DNA of 64,000 nt from Aeromonas veronii bv. veronii (lineage in GTDB: Bacteria > Pseudomonadota > Gammaproteobacteria > Enterobacterales > Aeromonadaceae): NCBI RefSeq assembly GCF_000820225.1, contig NZ_CDDK01000025.1, positions 5,894 through 69,893 of the forward strand, read 5' to 3'. Shown here one piece after another: positions 54,962 to 64,000 of the stretch. A program made the translations under genes and the position numbers. A model generated the notes under the pieces. It was not told the DNA's origin. It made no database searches and saw nothing but the letters and a program-made list of their open reading frames with translations. Numbering within the stretch: position 1 is the stretch's first letter; every line of letters starts with the position of its first letter.

Positions 54962-55342
54962 ATGTCTGAGCGCCGCCGTTTTGCACGGATCCTCTACTTG
55001 ACCATGGCAGAACTCACCCAGGGGGAACAGAAGTGGCAGACCCAGCTTGTCGACGTCTCCTTGCAGGGAGCCCTGCTGATCCGCCCCGACGACTGGGAGA
55101 GTCGTGACAACAAGGAGTACCAGCTCAGCTTTATCCTGAGCGGTAGCGATATCGAGATCAAAATGCAGGTCGAGCTGACCCACGAAGCCAGCAAGAAGCT
55201 GGGTTTCTACTGCCACCACATCGATATCGACAGTGCCACCCACCTCAAGCGGATGATCGAGCTTAACGTCGGCGACGAAGAGCTGCTCCACCGCGAGCTG
55301 GAACAACTGCTGAGCGAGCATCTGGAACACAGCCAGCCCTAA
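54962..55342 (+). CDS. Single-domain PilZ c-di-GMP receptor protein
   Basis: A 126-residue stand-alone PilZ protein. The N-terminal c-di-GMP motif is present as RRRFARI (R-x-x-x-R), followed by DVSLQGALLIRP, the D/N-x-S-x-x-G motif. The remainder forms the β-barrel, with a helical C-terminal tail rich in Glu and Leu. ATG 54962 lies six bases after AGGAG; the ATG at 54956 is too close to the ribosome-binding site. It is about 100 bases downstream of rsd and could be co-transcribed. The partner system is unknown. Confidence 0.9.
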   Translation: MSERRRFARILYLTMAELTQGEQKWQTQLVDVSLQGALLIRPDDWESRDNKEYQLSFILSGSDIEIKMQVELTHEASKKLGFYCHHIDIDSATHLKRMIELNVGDEELLHRELEQLLSEHLEHSQP

Positions 55343-55360
55343 TGGCAGGTGCCAGCCCAT

Positions 55361-55388
55361 AAAAAAGAGCGCCGAGGCGCTCTTTTTT
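55361..55388. terminator. Bidirectional terminator between the PilZ gene and radA
   Basis: GAGCGC (55367-55372) pairs with GCGCTC (55377-55382) across CGAG, with AAAAAA on the left and TTTTTT on the right. Confidence 0.93.
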
Positions 55389-55423
55389 CGTTGTGCGGTT
55401 GTCTCGATTGCAATGCTGAGGGA

Positions 55424-56791
55424 TTACAGCGCCTCGAGTGCCTCAGACAGCTTCTTGACCGGCACCACTTCCATCCCTTCGATGGGATGCTTGGGGGCAT
55501 TGGCGTGCGGCACGATGGCACGACGAAAACCGTGTTTGGCCGCCTCCTGCAACCGCTCCTGACCGGACGGCACAGGGCGAATTTCACCGGAAAGGCCCAC
55601 TTCGCCGAACACCACCAGATCCTTGGGCAGCGCCTGATCCCGGAAGCTGGAGACCATCGCCAGCAGCAGCGCCAGATCCGCGCTGGTCTCCTCGACCTTG
55701 ACCCCGCCGACCACGTTGATGAAGACATCCTGATCCGCCATCTGCAGCCCGCCGTGACGGTGCAGCACCGCCAGCAACATGGCGAGCCGGTTGTGATCCA
55801 TCCCCACCGCTACCCTGCGCGGGTTGGAGAGCTGGGAGTAATCCACCAGCGCCTGCAACTCCACCAGCAGCGGCCGAGTGCCCTCCCAGATCACCATGAC
55901 GATGGAACCGGGCGCCTGCTCCTGCCCCCGGCTGAGGAAGATAGCGGAGGGGTTGCTCACCTCGCGCATCCCCTGTTCGGTCATGGCAAAGACCCCCAGC
56001 TCGTTGACCGCACCGAAGCGGTTCTTGTGAGAGCGCAGGGTACGAAAACGGGAGTCATGACCGCCATCTAGCAGCACAGAGCAGTCGATGCAGTGCTCCA
56101 GCACCTTGGGACCCGCCAGACTGCCATCCTTGGTCACATGGCCCACCATAAAGATGGCTACATGATTCTGCTTGGCGTAGCGGGTCAACAGCGCTGCCGC
56201 TTCGCGCACCTGTGAGACAGAACCGGGGGACGATTGCACATCCGCCACATGCATCACCTGAATGGAGTCGATCACCATGATCTGCGGCTGCTCCTGCTGG
56301 GCAATCAGGCAGATCTGCTCGACGCTGGTCTCGGAAAGCATCCGCAGCTTGTCGGTGGGCAGCCCAAGGCGGTTGGCCCGCATCGCGACTTGCTGGAGCG
56401 ACTCCTCGCCGGTGACATAGAGGGTTTTCATCCGCTCTGCGAGACCACACATGGTCTGCAGCAGCAGGGTCGACTTGCCCGCCCCCGGGTTGCCGCCGAT
56501 CAGAATGGCCGAGCCTGGCACCACACCGCCACCAAGCACCCGATCCAGCTCCTTGAAACCTGAGGTAAAACGGGGAATTTCGGTGGTGGCGATCTCTGCC
56601 AGTGTCTGTACCTGACTGCCGACCGCGCCGGCATAACCGGAGTAACGGGCACTCTTGCCAGCGGGGCTCACCGAACCGAGGCGCACCTCGGTAATGGTAT
56701 TCCACTCTTTGCACTCGCTGCATTGACCTTGCCAGCGTGTGAAGTCGGCACCACATTCGGAACAAACATAAGCAGTTTTATTTTTGGCCAT
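55424..56791 (-). CDS. radA: DNA repair protein RadA
   Basis: RadA (Sms) is a RecA-like branch-migration and helicase-type ATPase in recombination repair. The 455-residue protein has a C4 zinc finger (C10, C13, C24, C27), Walker A GGNPGAGKSTLLLQ at about 95-107, the RadA-specific KNRFG motif (SHKNRFGAVNELG) and a C-terminal Lon-like domain (DVFINVVGGVKVEETSADLAL). It is divergent from the large PilZ gene; serB, its E. coli neighbour, is 3.5 kb away. Confidence 0.97.
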   Translation of the reverse strand: MAKNKTAYVCSECGADFTRWQGQCSECKEWNTITEVRLGSVSPAGKSARYSGYAGAVGSQVQTLAEIATTEIPRFTSGFKELDRVLGGGVVPGSAILIGGNPGAGKSTLLLQTMCGLAERMKTLYVTGEESLQQVAMRANRLGLPTDKLRMLSETSVEQICLIAQQEQPQIMVIDSIQVMHVADVQSSPGSVSQVREAAALLTRYAKQNHVAIFMVGHVTKDGSLAGPKVLEHCIDCSVLLDGGHDSRFRTLRSHKNRFGAVNELGVFAMTEQGMREVSNPSAIFLSRGQEQAPGSIVMVIWEGTRPLLVELQALVDYSQLSNPRRVAVGMDHNRLAMLLAVLHRHGGLQMADQDVFINVVGGVKVEETSADLALLLAMVSSFRDQALPKDLVVFGEVGLSGEIRPVPSGQERLQEAAKHGFRRAIVPHANAPKHPIEGMEVVPVKKLSEALEAL

Positions 56792-56891
56792 TGATAACTC
56801 GGGGACAGGATGAATTCCTGCTTGATATACTTGTTTGCGACCGACAGATCAAACCCAGAATCGGAAAAGTGACTTTCCGTGGCAGGAACAA

Positions 56892-59270
56892 ATGGATTCA
56901 GAACACCAGCAACATCTGATTGAACAACTCGTCCCCTTGCTGCGGGAGAAAGATTTCGAGGAGATCTTCAACCGCATGACTCAGGAGGAAAACAGCAACA
57001 GCCGTTTTCTGATCAAGATGGAGCTCAAGCGCAAGTGCTCTCCCTGCCGCAGGGTCATCGACATGCGCGATGAGCTGGAGGATGAGTGCTTGGTGCATGA
57101 GTTCGACGGCATCACCCACTTCATGCCCGCCGAGGCGATCGGCCTGTTTCAGTCCCAATGCTATCTCTACCGCGATATCTATACCCTCGGTGTCTACGAG
57201 GCGCTGCAACAGTGGCAAAAACAGCACCACAACGCCCGCGTGGATGGTCAGCTGTCGCCCCCGGCCAGCCCCTTCCGGCAATATGATGTCAACACCATTG
57301 CCTTTGCCAGCTACTACGGCCGCCGTCAGGAGCGGATGCACTTCAGCTCGCCGGTGCTGATCAAGTTTCAGGATGGTGAGAAGCTGTTCGCCAAGAGTTC
57401 CGATCTCTCGCTGGGTGGCATGCGGGTCTCGGTTCCCTATCTGCCAAACTATCACACCGGCGCCCAGGTGGAGGTCTTCTTTACCGGACTGGAGCGGGAC
57501 ACCCCTAATCCGGTGCTGCACCAGCCGGTCGGCTATCAGATCCTTGGCGAAGAGAGCAAAGAGGGGAAATACTGGCTGCGGCTGGTGCGCTCCGGCGAAC
57601 AGCCAGCCTTTGATTCCTTCCTCAGCGACTTTATCGATGCCAACAAGATCCGCTATCGAGTCAGTGTCGACTATCTGCTCTCCGCCGCCATCATCAAGGG
57701 GTATGAGCAGTTCTATCTGCCACGGATGACCGGCATGCCGCTCTTCTTCGGCACTGGCGACAGCCCCAATCTCGAGATTGCCCTGCGTACGGAAAACAAC
57801 CAGCACCTGCTGGAGTATTGGCGCGATGAGAAAAACCGCGATGCCCTCGCGGGGCTTTTCAGCGCAGAGCGGATGAAACGGCTCTGCCCGGCCCCCGGCA
57901 CCACCACCGAGACCATCATCTACTGCTTTACCCACACGGTGCGCAGCCACATCTACTTCTTCTCCGCCACCGCCGAGGAGCTGCGCCAGAGTGGCCTCAC
58001 CGCCCTCTTCTTCCAGGTAGGCTCACGCCGCCCCAGCTGGCGAGTCTACAAGTTCACGCTGGAGGCGTGCGATCTGGTCGAAGCGGATGTGGGGCAATTG
58101 CAGGGGCAGGACAACCCGCAGTTGCAAGATATCCTGCTGCTCGAGCGACTCAAACAGATCGGCTACTGCGGTCTGCTGCAGGAGATCGGCCTGGAGTCCC
58201 AGCGGGAAGAGTTCCATCAGGAAGGGGTCAGCAACAACGCCAACGAGCTGCAACGCTTTGGTCACGAACAGGGGGTTGCCCCGTTCGAGATCGAGACCCT
58301 GCACTATGTTCAGCTACGCAAGGAGTCGCGCTACATCCACAAGACCGCGGTCGCCATCCATCACAACGGCAAATCCTGGATCGGCTGGACCCGCGACATC
58401 TCGACTCACGGCCTGCAAATCGAGCTGGAAGATGCCTTTATCGGCGAGAAGAACGATGTGGTGACCATCGCCCTGCCCCGCTTGCAGGAGCTCTCCAAGA
58501 GCATGGATCTGCAGCGCCTCTCTTACCGGCTGGTCAGCCTCAACATGACCCGCACCGTGCTGCACCTCTGCATCGAAGGGGATTCGGATCGCCATACCGG
58601 CCGCCAGTTCTTCAGCCTGCTGATCGAGAGCAACCAGAACAAGCTCAAGGCGGCGCAGGAGCAGCGCCGCTATCGCGGGCTGGCGCGGGCCCTGCGCAAC
58701 ATCTATACCCACCACTTGTTCAACTCGCCGGTCTACGTCAACAAGCTGAAAGGCGCGCCCAAACCGGCCTCCATCGGCAAATCCCTACAACCACGCAGTC
58801 TGCAGCGGCTGCTGCAAGCCTGTGCCGAGCTGCCGGAGCAGGAGAACCTCTACCCGCTGTTTCAGGGGGAGCTGCTCAAGGAGCTGCTGATGAACCCGCT
58901 GCGTGCCATCGAGCGGGAGGACAAACCGAGAGAAGATGAGGTCTATATCGCCAGCATCCAGACCAAGGCCGGCCTGCCCATCTTCAGCAGCCGGCTGGCC
59001 AGCAGCTTTGCCAATGTCAAAGAGAAGCGTCAGTTCATCGAGCTGGCGCAGCAACAGGGGGAGTTCTACTCGGTGCTGGTCGGCATCTCCCGTACCGGAC
59101 GGCCCGACACCAACTTCATCGCCAACGAGTTGGACTACATCGCCAAGTTCGCCATCCACAAGGCGCGCAAGCTGGAAGAGGAGCTCTGGAGCGTGGTGGG
59201 GGTAGGAGAACTGACCGATACCACCCAGGCCACCCTGTTCCGCTTTGGCATCACGCCGCCACTGAACTGA
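56892..59270 (+). CDS. Large PilZ-domain protein
   Basis: A 792-residue cytoplasmic protein with at least two PilZ-like modules. The first (about 155-250) reads YYGRRQERMHFSSPVLIKF with KSSDLSLGGMRVSVP (D-x-S-x-G-G); the second (about 470-590) reads LRKESRYIHKTAVAIHHNGK with WTRDISTHGLQIELED. Both keep the S-x-x-G core, but the first Arg motif is atypical (RRQER). The C-terminal ~200 residues form no known domain. Similar long PilZ proteins sit beside radA in Vibrio and Shewanella. ATG 56892 follows AGGAA. Nucleotide binding by each module needs testing. Confidence 0.85.
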   Translation: MDSEHQQHLIEQLVPLLREKDFEEIFNRMTQEENSNSRFLIKMELKRKCSPCRRVIDMRDELEDECLVHEFDGITHFMPAEAIGLFQSQCYLYRDIYTLGVYEALQQWQKQHHNARVDGQLSPPASPFRQYDVNTIAFASYYGRRQERMHFSSPVLIKFQDGEKLFAKSSDLSLGGMRVSVPYLPNYHTGAQVEVFFTGLERDTPNPVLHQPVGYQILGEESKEGKYWLRLVRSGEQPAFDSFLSDFIDANKIRYRVSVDYLLSAAIIKGYEQFYLPRMTGMPLFFGTGDSPNLEIALRTENNQHLLEYWRDEKNRDALAGLFSAERMKRLCPAPGTTTETIIYCFTHTVRSHIYFFSATAEELRQSGLTALFFQVGSRRPSWRVYKFTLEACDLVEADVGQLQGQDNPQLQDILLLERLKQIGYCGLLQEIGLESQREEFHQEGVSNNANELQRFGHEQGVAPFEIETLHYVQLRKESRYIHKTAVAIHHNGKSWIGWTRDISTHGLQIELEDAFIGEKNDVVTIALPRLQELSKSMDLQRLSYRLVSLNMTRTVLHLCIEGDSDRHTGRQFFSLLIESNQNKLKAAQEQRRYRGLARALRNIYTHHLFNSPVYVNKLKGAPKPASIGKSLQPRSLQRLLQACAELPEQENLYPLFQGELLKELLMNPLRAIEREDKPREDEVYIASIQTKAGLPIFSSRLASSFANVKEKRQFIELAQQQGEFYSVLVGISRTGRPDTNFIANELDYIAKFAIHKARKLEEELWSVVGVGELTDTTQATLFRFGITPPLN

Positions 59271-59295
59271 TGACCCGGAAACAGACAGAAATGAA

Positions 59296-59325
59296 ACAGG
59301 GCGCTCGAGGCGCCCTGTTTTTTTG
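59296..59325 (+). terminator. Terminator of the large PilZ gene
   Basis: ACAGGGCGC (59296-59304) pairs with GCGCCCTGT (59310-59318) across TCGAG, followed by TTTTTTT. Confidence 0.92.
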
Positions 59326-60231
59326 TCATGCCGCCTGCGGGTTGAGCAGCCAGTCGAGGATCTGGGGAAAGTGATCCTCCTGGGCCTGCGGAGCGGTCAG
59401 CATGTTGATGTGGTCATAATCGAGGCGGTTGCCATTGTCCCGCCCCAATCGGGTGTGACGCGTGGCCGAACCCATCTCGTCGCTGAAGCGGCGCACATCG
59501 GTCGGGTGACCCAGCACCTTGTCCGCTTTGGCCGAAATCATCCAGAGCGGTGGCCAGTTGACCCGTGCCGCCGCCTCGTCATAGGCAAAACCGTCGTGAG
59601 GATCCTGCCAGGGGCCGCACTTGACCCAGGGGATGGTCTCCTGCAGATAGCGCAGCGGCTCGTCGTCAGCACCGATCTTCAGAGTGCGAGCAGCCAGAAA
59701 ACCACGGCGGCGAGCCAGCCATGGGGCCAGCCGATTCCAGATCAGATCCACCTTCAGCCAACGCTCGGGATTGTGCACCGACACGCCGCGCTTGGTGCCA
59801 AAAAACAGCAGACTGGCCACCTGCTCCGCCAGCTCGGGGAAGCGCACCAGGGTCGAGGCCATGATGACACCGCCCCAGGAGTGGGCCACCCAGTGCACCT
59901 TGAAGCCATGATGGCGCTCGGCAATCCAGCGGTGCAGGGCGGGCAGATCCTCGGTGATCAGCTCATGCTGACCGTGCTCCGCCTGCTCGGCGATGGCAGG
60001 AGTGCTGAGCCCCCGCCCCCGCAAATCAGCCACATAAACCTGATAGCCGTGACGGGCCAGAAAGCAGGCCAACCCTTTGCCCGATTCGGTATAGAAAATC
60101 CGCCCGTTCTCGATGGCGCCGTGCACCATCAGGATCGGCTCGCCATGCACGGCGACCCGGGGTTTGATGTGGCGAACATGCAATTGATGGCCACCACAGG
60201 GGATAAACAGAGACTGCTGCAACAATTCCAT
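59326..60231 (-). CDS. Alpha/beta hydrolase
   Basis: A 301-residue serine hydrolase of the alpha/beta fold. The oxyanion-hole strand is ILMVHGAIENG (HG), the nucleophile elbow is HWVAHSWGGVIMA (S in A-H-S-W-G-G), and a late aspartate and histidine occur in MISAKADKVLGHP and YDHINMLTAP, completing the triad. YVADLRGRGLS fits a lipase or esterase-like member. The substrate is unknown. It is in a leftward pair with serB upstream (28 bases), so it may be co-transcribed with it. Confidence 0.85.
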   Translation of the reverse strand: MELLQQSLFIPCGGHQLHVRHIKPRVAVHGEPILMVHGAIENGRIFYTESGKGLACFLARHGYQVYVADLRGRGLSTPAIAEQAEHGQHELITEDLPALHRWIAERHHGFKVHWVAHSWGGVIMASTLVRFPELAEQVASLLFFGTKRGVSVHNPERWLKVDLIWNRLAPWLARRRGFLAARTLKIGADDEPLRYLQETIPWVKCGPWQDPHDGFAYDEAAARVNWPPLWMISAKADKVLGHPTDVRRFSDEMGSATRHTRLGRDNGNRLDYDHINMLTAPQAQEDHFPQILDWLLNPQAA

Positions 60232-60259
60232 TTTTATTGGTTTCCTCCTTGAAACACTG

Positions 60260-61270
60260 TCAGCGCTTGTCCCAACGTTGTTCGCTGCAGGCCCGCGCCG
60301 CCAGCAGGCAGATCACCCCCTCCAGATCGTGATGATTGAGGGTAGCCGCCGCCTGCGCCCGCACCAGCGGCTTGGCGTGAATGGCGATGCCAAGACCCGC
60401 GACCCCCATCATCTTGAGATCGTTGGCACCATCGCCGATGGCCACGGTCTGGGCGGCAGCAATGCCGTACTCCTGAGCAAGCTGCTGCAACACCTCGGCC
60501 TTGACACTGGCATCGACGATGCGCCCGCTCACCTTGCCGGTCAGCTGCCCCCCTTCCACCGCCAGTTCGTTGGCGAAGATGGCATCGAGCCCCAGCTCCC
60601 GCTGCAACTGGCCAGCAAAACGGGTAAAACCACCGGAGGCGATGGCCACCTTCCAACCCGCCCCTTTGAGGGTATCGACCATCAGCTGCAAGCCCGGCAT
60701 CCAGGGCATCCATGCCGCCACCTCGTCGAGAATGGTGACCGGCGCCCCTGCCAGCAGGGCCACCCGGTTGCGCAGACTGTCGGAGAACTCCAGCTGGCCC
60801 TGCATGGCAGCAGCTGTTACCGCCGCCACCTGATCGCCAACCCCGGCAAGGCGGGCAATCTCGTCGATGCACTCGATGCGGATCGCGGTGGAGTCCATGT
60901 CCATCACCAGCAGGCCGGGCTCGTTTAGGGTCGGTAGCGCGGGCAGATGGCAGAGATCGATCTCCCACTCACCGCTCTTGAGCTCGGCCACCAGCTCGGA
61001 AGAGAAGCGATCGCAGCCAAGCAGCAGCAACGGCACGCCCGCCACCTCTGTGGGAGGATAGAGGGTGGCCGCCAACTCCTGTGCAGCCAACAGTGGCGAC
61101 AGACGCGCCAGATGGGAGGCACCCAGCCCCTTGCCAAACAGCACCAGCCAGCCGCCCGCCTGCGGGGTCTCTGTCGGTTGCAACGCATCTGCGTTGAGCT
61201 GCCAACAAGGTGAGCCTGACAACAACGCGGGCCAATCGGATAACAGAGGGGGGAGCTGGGACAACAACAT
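60260..61270 (-). CDS. serB: Phosphoserine phosphatase
   Basis: SerB removes phosphate from L-phosphoserine, the last step of serine synthesis. The 336-residue HAD-family enzyme has the nucleophile motif LLVMDMDSTAIRIEC (D-x-D-x-T), SGGFT for motif II, and the C-terminal VAIGDGANDLKMMGVAGLGIA (G-D-G-x-N-D). ATG 61270 is preferred to the 61354 codon because GGAAGG lies upstream and family N-termini begin here. It is divergent from the smp/ytjB-like gene, as in E. coli. Confidence 0.96.
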   Translation of the reverse strand: MLLSQLPPLLSDWPALLSGSPCWQLNADALQPTETPQAGGWLVLFGKGLGASHLARLSPLLAAQELAATLYPPTEVAGVPLLLLGCDRFSSELVAELKSGEWEIDLCHLPALPTLNEPGLLVMDMDSTAIRIECIDEIARLAGVGDQVAAVTAAAMQGQLEFSDSLRNRVALLAGAPVTILDEVAAWMPWMPGLQLMVDTLKGAGWKVAIASGGFTRFAGQLQRELGLDAIFANELAVEGGQLTGKVSGRIVDASVKAEVLQQLAQEYGIAAAQTVAIGDGANDLKMMGVAGLGIAIHAKPLVRAQAAATLNHHDLEGVICLLAARACSEQRWDKR

Positions 61271-61389
61271 AAGGGATACGCCTTCCTTGGTGATCAGGGG
61301 GTTAACAATGCTGGCCCAGAGTAGCGTATTGCTTTTTGTACAGGCAAGCGCCAAGATCCCGCACTCCTTGTTACCATGAGGTCTCGCGC

Positions 61390-62010
61390 TTGCAGCGTCA
61401 TCTTCCCATCAAACGTGTTCTCAGCCTGGGTGCCGGTATCCTGCTCGGATGCTGGGTGCTCGGTGTGCTCATTCATATGCAGGGTGAAAGCCAGGCCTCG
61501 CTGCACAGCGAAGCGCGCAACCGGGCGCAGGCGCTGGTCGCCTATGCCGCCCGAGACATGAAACGCTGGATCAAGGAGGAGAAGAGCAGCGAGCTGGAGC
61601 GGCTGGCGCGGGATCTGGCGGCGGAGCCGGAGATCCTCGATGCCACCCTCTACGACGGACGCGGCATTCCCCTCGCCCAGTCTGAGCAGGCGGTGCCGCT
61701 GGAAAGCCTGCTGCCCATCGGCAGCGATAACAAGTCACTGCCGGAGCAGGGCAAGGGGCGGATCCAGTTCGTACAGGAGATCCGGGATGGCGAGCAGACC
61801 ATCGGCTTCCTGCGCATCACCCTGGAAGAGCAGCAGATGCTGGCAGACAAGGACACCCGGCTCAAGGTGGTGCAGGAGAAACAGCGCCTGATGCTGCTGG
61901 TCGCCCTGCTGGCCGGGGTGCTCATCTCCTACGGCGTGCGCCGTAACTACATGCGGGTGCGCAAGCACAAGAAAAAGAGTACGCCCCCCGCACCACCTCC
62001 GGAAAACTGA
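61390..62010 (+). CDS. smp: Smp/YtjB family membrane protein
   Basis: A 206-residue inner-membrane protein resembling E. coli YtjB (Smp), divergent from serB there as here. It has an N-terminal transmembrane helix (VLSLGAGILLGCWVLGVLIHM), an external helical domain with ILDATLYDGRGIPLAQS (shared with YtjB: ILDAGVYDEQGDLIARS) and a second membrane helix (LMLLVALLAGVLISYGV) before a basic tail. I chose TTG 61390 because GAGG lies eight bases upstream; no in-frame ATG exists near. Its function is unknown. Confidence 0.82.
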   Translation: MQRHLPIKRVLSLGAGILLGCWVLGVLIHMQGESQASLHSEARNRAQALVAYAARDMKRWIKEEKSSELERLARDLAAEPEILDATLYDGRGIPLAQSEQAVPLESLLPIGSDNKSLPEQGKGRIQFVQEIRDGEQTIGFLRITLEEQQMLADKDTRLKVVQEKQRLMLLVALLAGVLISYGVRRNYMRVRKHKKKSTPPAPPPEN

Positions 62011-62033
62011 TGGCACGACCAGAGAGCGGATAC

Positions 62034-62064
62034 AAAAACGGCGGCCAGAAGGCCGCCGTTTCTT
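62034..62064. terminator. Bidirectional terminator between smp and deoD
   Basis: AACGGCGGCC (62037-62046) pairs with GGCCGCCGTT (62051-62060) across AGAA, with AAAA on the left and TCTT on the right. It suits deoD (minus) better than smp. Confidence 0.88.
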
Positions 62065-62077
62065 ATTCGCAAGGGAA

Positions 62078-62794
62078 TTACTTGTCGCCCAGCAGGACGG
62101 AATCCAGTGCGATTTCGATCATGTCGTTGAAGGTCAGCTGACGCTCTTCAGAGGTGGTCTGCTCACCGGTACGGATATGGTCGGAGACGGTGCAGATGGT
62201 CAGTGCCTTGGCACCGTACTCTGCGGCCACGCCGTAGATACCGGCGGCTTCCATCTCGACACCCAGGATGCCGTATTTTTCCATGACGTCGAACATGGAG
62301 GGGTCCGGAGTGTAGAACAGGTCGGCGGAGAAGATGTTACCGACGCGCACGGCAACGCCCTTGTTCTTGGCGGCCTGTACGGCATTGGCAACCAGGTCGA
62401 AGTCGGCGATGGCAGCGAAGTCGTGATCCTTGAAGCGCAGACGGTTTACTTTGGAGTCGGTGCAGGCACCCATACCGATTACCACGTCACGCAGTTTCAC
62501 ATCTTCACGCACGGCACCGCAGGAGCCCACGCGGATCAGGGTCTTCACACCGTAATCGGTGATCAGCTCTTTTGCGTAGATGGAGCAGGACGGGATACCC
62601 ATGCCGTGACCCATAACGGAGATACGACGGCCCTTGTAGGTACCGGTGAAACCGAACATGTTGCGCACGTCGCAGATCTGCTCGACGTTCTCCAGGAAAG
62701 TTTCAGCGATGTACTTGGCGCGCAGGGGGTCGCCCGGCATCAGCACGGTATCAGCAAAGGCGCCATCTTTCGCATTGATATGAGGAGTTGCCAT
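62078..62794 (-). CDS. deoD: Purine nucleoside phosphorylase
   Basis: DeoD phosphorolyses purine (deoxy)ribonucleosides to base and (deoxy)ribose-1-phosphate for salvage. The 238 residues match the hexameric family. It starts [31 protein letters not shown], has [34 protein letters not shown], and the active-site [16 protein letters not shown] and TVSDHI near the end. It lies 76 bases downstream of deoB, as in the E. coli deo operon. Confidence 0.98.
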   Translation of the reverse strand: MATPHINAKDGAFADTVLMPGDPLRAKYIAETFLENVEQICDVRNMFGFTGTYKGRRISVMGHGMGIPSCSIYAKELITDYGVKTLIRVGSCGAVREDVKLRDVVIGMGACTDSKVNRLRFKDHDFAAIADFDLVANAVQAAKNKGVAVRVGNIFSADLFYTPDPSMFDVMEKYGILGVEMEAAGIYGVAAEYGAKALTICTVSDHIRTGEQTTSEERQLTFNDMIEIALDSVLLGDK

Positions 62795-62870
62795 TCTCTT
62801 GATTCCTTCACACTAGGTTGAGTTTTATTGTTTTATAAATTGCCCGCCGCCGAAGTGGCGGGCGGGTAAA

Positions 62871-64000
62871 TTACAGGAAGCTGGTACCGTACGCCAGTTT
62901 CGGCAGACCGTGGTAAGCCGCGATGCTCTGACCGATATCGGCAAAGGTCTCGCGACGACCAACGGAGCCGGCCTTGACCGGCTTGCCGAAGAACAGCACC
63001 GGAATGTATTCGCGGGTGTGGTCGGTACCACCCCAGGTCGGGTCGCAGCCGTGATCGGCAGTCAGCACCACCACGTCGCCATCCTGCAGCAGCTCAAACA
63101 GCTCCGGCAGGCGGGAATCGAAATACTCCAGCGCACCGGCATAACCGGCAACGTCACGGCGGTGGCCGTAGGAGGAGTCGAAGTCGACGAAGTTGGTGAA
63201 GACGATGGTGTTGTCACCGGCCGCTTTCACCTCTTCCAGCGTGCGATCCCACAACTCGGTCAGACCGGTCCCTTTCACCTGCTTGGTGATGCCCTGCTGG
63301 GCATAGATGTCGGCAATCTTGCCGATGGAGACCACCTGACCACCCGCTTCTTTCATGTAATCCAGCACGGTCGGCGCCGGCGGCAGCACTGAGTAGTCGT
63401 GACGGTTACCGGTACGCTTGAAGTTACCCTTGCCAGTGCCTACGAACGGACGCGCAATCACGCGGCCGATGTTATAGGGCTCCAGCAGCTCGCGCACGAT
63501 GTGGCACAGCTCATAGAGCTTCTCGAGGCCGTAGGTCTCTTCGTGGCAGGCAATCTGGAATACGGAGTCGGCAGAGGTGTAGAGGATCGGCTTGCCGGTC
63601 TTCATGTGCTCTTCGCCCAAATCGTCCAGCACCTGGGTACCGGAAGCGTGGCAGTTGCCCAGATAGCCAGGTAGACCAGCCTTCTCGACGATGGCGTCCA
63701 GCAGCTCCTGCGGGAAGCTGTTGTGGTGATCCTTGAAGTAGCCCCACTCGAACAGCACGGGCACGCCGGCGATCTCCCAGTGACCGGACGGGGTATCCTT
63801 GCCGGAGGAGAGCTCCTGCGCAAAGCCGTAGGCACCGACCACCTCGATATCTTTCTTCAGCCCTTCCGGGAAGTAGCCGGAGGCCTGCTCGCAGGCGTGG
63901 CCCAGACCCAGCTTGTTGAGGTTGGGCAGATTGAGGGCACCACGGCCTTCAATTTCACCCGCCGCACACGCCTTGGCGATATGGCCAAGGGTGTTGGCGC
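62871..64000 (-). CDS. deoB: Phosphopentomutase (cut by right edge)
   Basis: DeoB interconverts (deoxy)ribose-1-phosphate and -5-phosphate, taking up the product of DeoD. About 376 residues are visible; the first ~30 are outside the window. At the right edge the frame reads [20 protein letters not shown]; in E. coli DeoB the same place is [20 protein letters not shown]. Metal-ligand motifs [35 protein letters not shown] and [11 protein letters not shown] of the alkaline-phosphatase fold are present, ending YGTSFL. Confidence 0.97.
   Translation of the reverse strand, partial: ANTLGHIAKACAAGEIEGRGALNLPNLNKLGLGHACEQASGYFPEGLKKDIEVVGAYGFAQELSSGKDTPSGHWEIAGVPVLFEWGYFKDHHNSFPQELLDAIVEKAGLPGYLGNCHASGTQVLDDLGEEHMKTGKPILYTSADSVFQIACHEETYGLEKLYELCHIVRELLEPYNIGRVIARPFVGTGKGNFKRTGNRHDYSVLPPAPTVLDYMKEAGGQVVSIGKIADIYAQQGITKQVKGTGLTELWDRTLEEVKAAGDNTIVFTNFVDFDSSYGHRRDVAGYAGALEYFDSRLPELFELLQDGDVVVLTADHGCDPTWGGTDHTREYIPVLFFGKPVKAGSVGRRETFADIGQSIAAYHGLPKLAYGTSFL

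Overview
The window is about 59-60% G+C chromosomal DNA from a gammaproteobacterium, almost certainly Aeromonas. The best marker is a vibriolysin-type M4 elastase with a C-terminal PPC domain (23159-24934), which matches the AhyB elastase of Aeromonas hydrophila. The housekeeping neighbourhoods (fxsA/aspA/dcuA, rpsU-dnaG-rpoD-tRNA-Ile, purHD, zntR-arfA, serB/radA, deoBD, rpsF-rpsR-rplI) are enteric/Vibrio-like. No insertion sequence, integrase, prophage or CRISPR array is visible; this is dense core genome with a few accessory genes.

Layout. 1-4.5 kb: the tail of a MATE exporter, fxsA, then aspA-dcuA for anaerobic aspartate/fumarate metabolism. 4.7-10.8 kb: tsaD divergent from the macromolecular-synthesis operon rpsU-yqeY-dnaG-rpoD, followed by tRNA-Ile(CAU). 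10.9-18.5 kb: a cytochrome b562/b561 pair, purH-purD, zntR, arfA, and rdgB-hemW. 18.7-28.2 kb is the most accessory-like part: a Bcr/CflA exporter, ydgJ, a small repeat lipoprotein, two coupled GNAT acetyltransferases (rimJ/rimL type), the elastase, a LysR regulator divergent from mdtH, and a MarR-GNAT fusion. 28.4-36.5 kb: prfC, an unusual short-chain dehydrogenase, a periplasmic-TPR diguanylate cyclase, and ravA-viaA. 36.8-46.6 kb: holD-rimI, a thioredoxin-like membrane protein, a long-chain acyl-CoA synthetase, then a leftward cluster oxidoreductase-yqaA-M16 peptidase-gshA. 46.6-50.6 kb: a membrane coiled-coil protein of unknown role, two paralogous small secreted proteins, fpr, and rpsF-rpsR-rplI without priB. 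50.8-64 kb: mntH behind a Fur-like site, an alanyl-tRNA editing protein, a PACE exporter with a structured leader, hupA, rsd, two PilZ proteins around radA, an alpha/beta hydrolase, serB divergent from a Smp/YtjB protein, and deoB-deoD running off the right edge.

How the genes work together. The strongest links are purine metabolism (purHD, deoBD, rdgB), replication and transcription initiation (dnaG, holD, rpoD, rsd, hupA), translation quality control (arfA, prfC, tsaD, AlaX-type editing, rimI/rimJ), and c-di-GMP signalling (one GGDEF protein and two PilZ proteins). The least explained items are the tandem secreted DWDDK/CLDLG paralogs (47899-48565), the membrane/coiled-coil/winged-helix protein (46633-47643), the hendecad-repeat lipoprotein (21395-21643), and the structured non-coding elements at 53077-53190 (before the PACE gene), 30061-30186 (prfC leader) and 16593-16640 (a probable dispersed stem-loop repeat).
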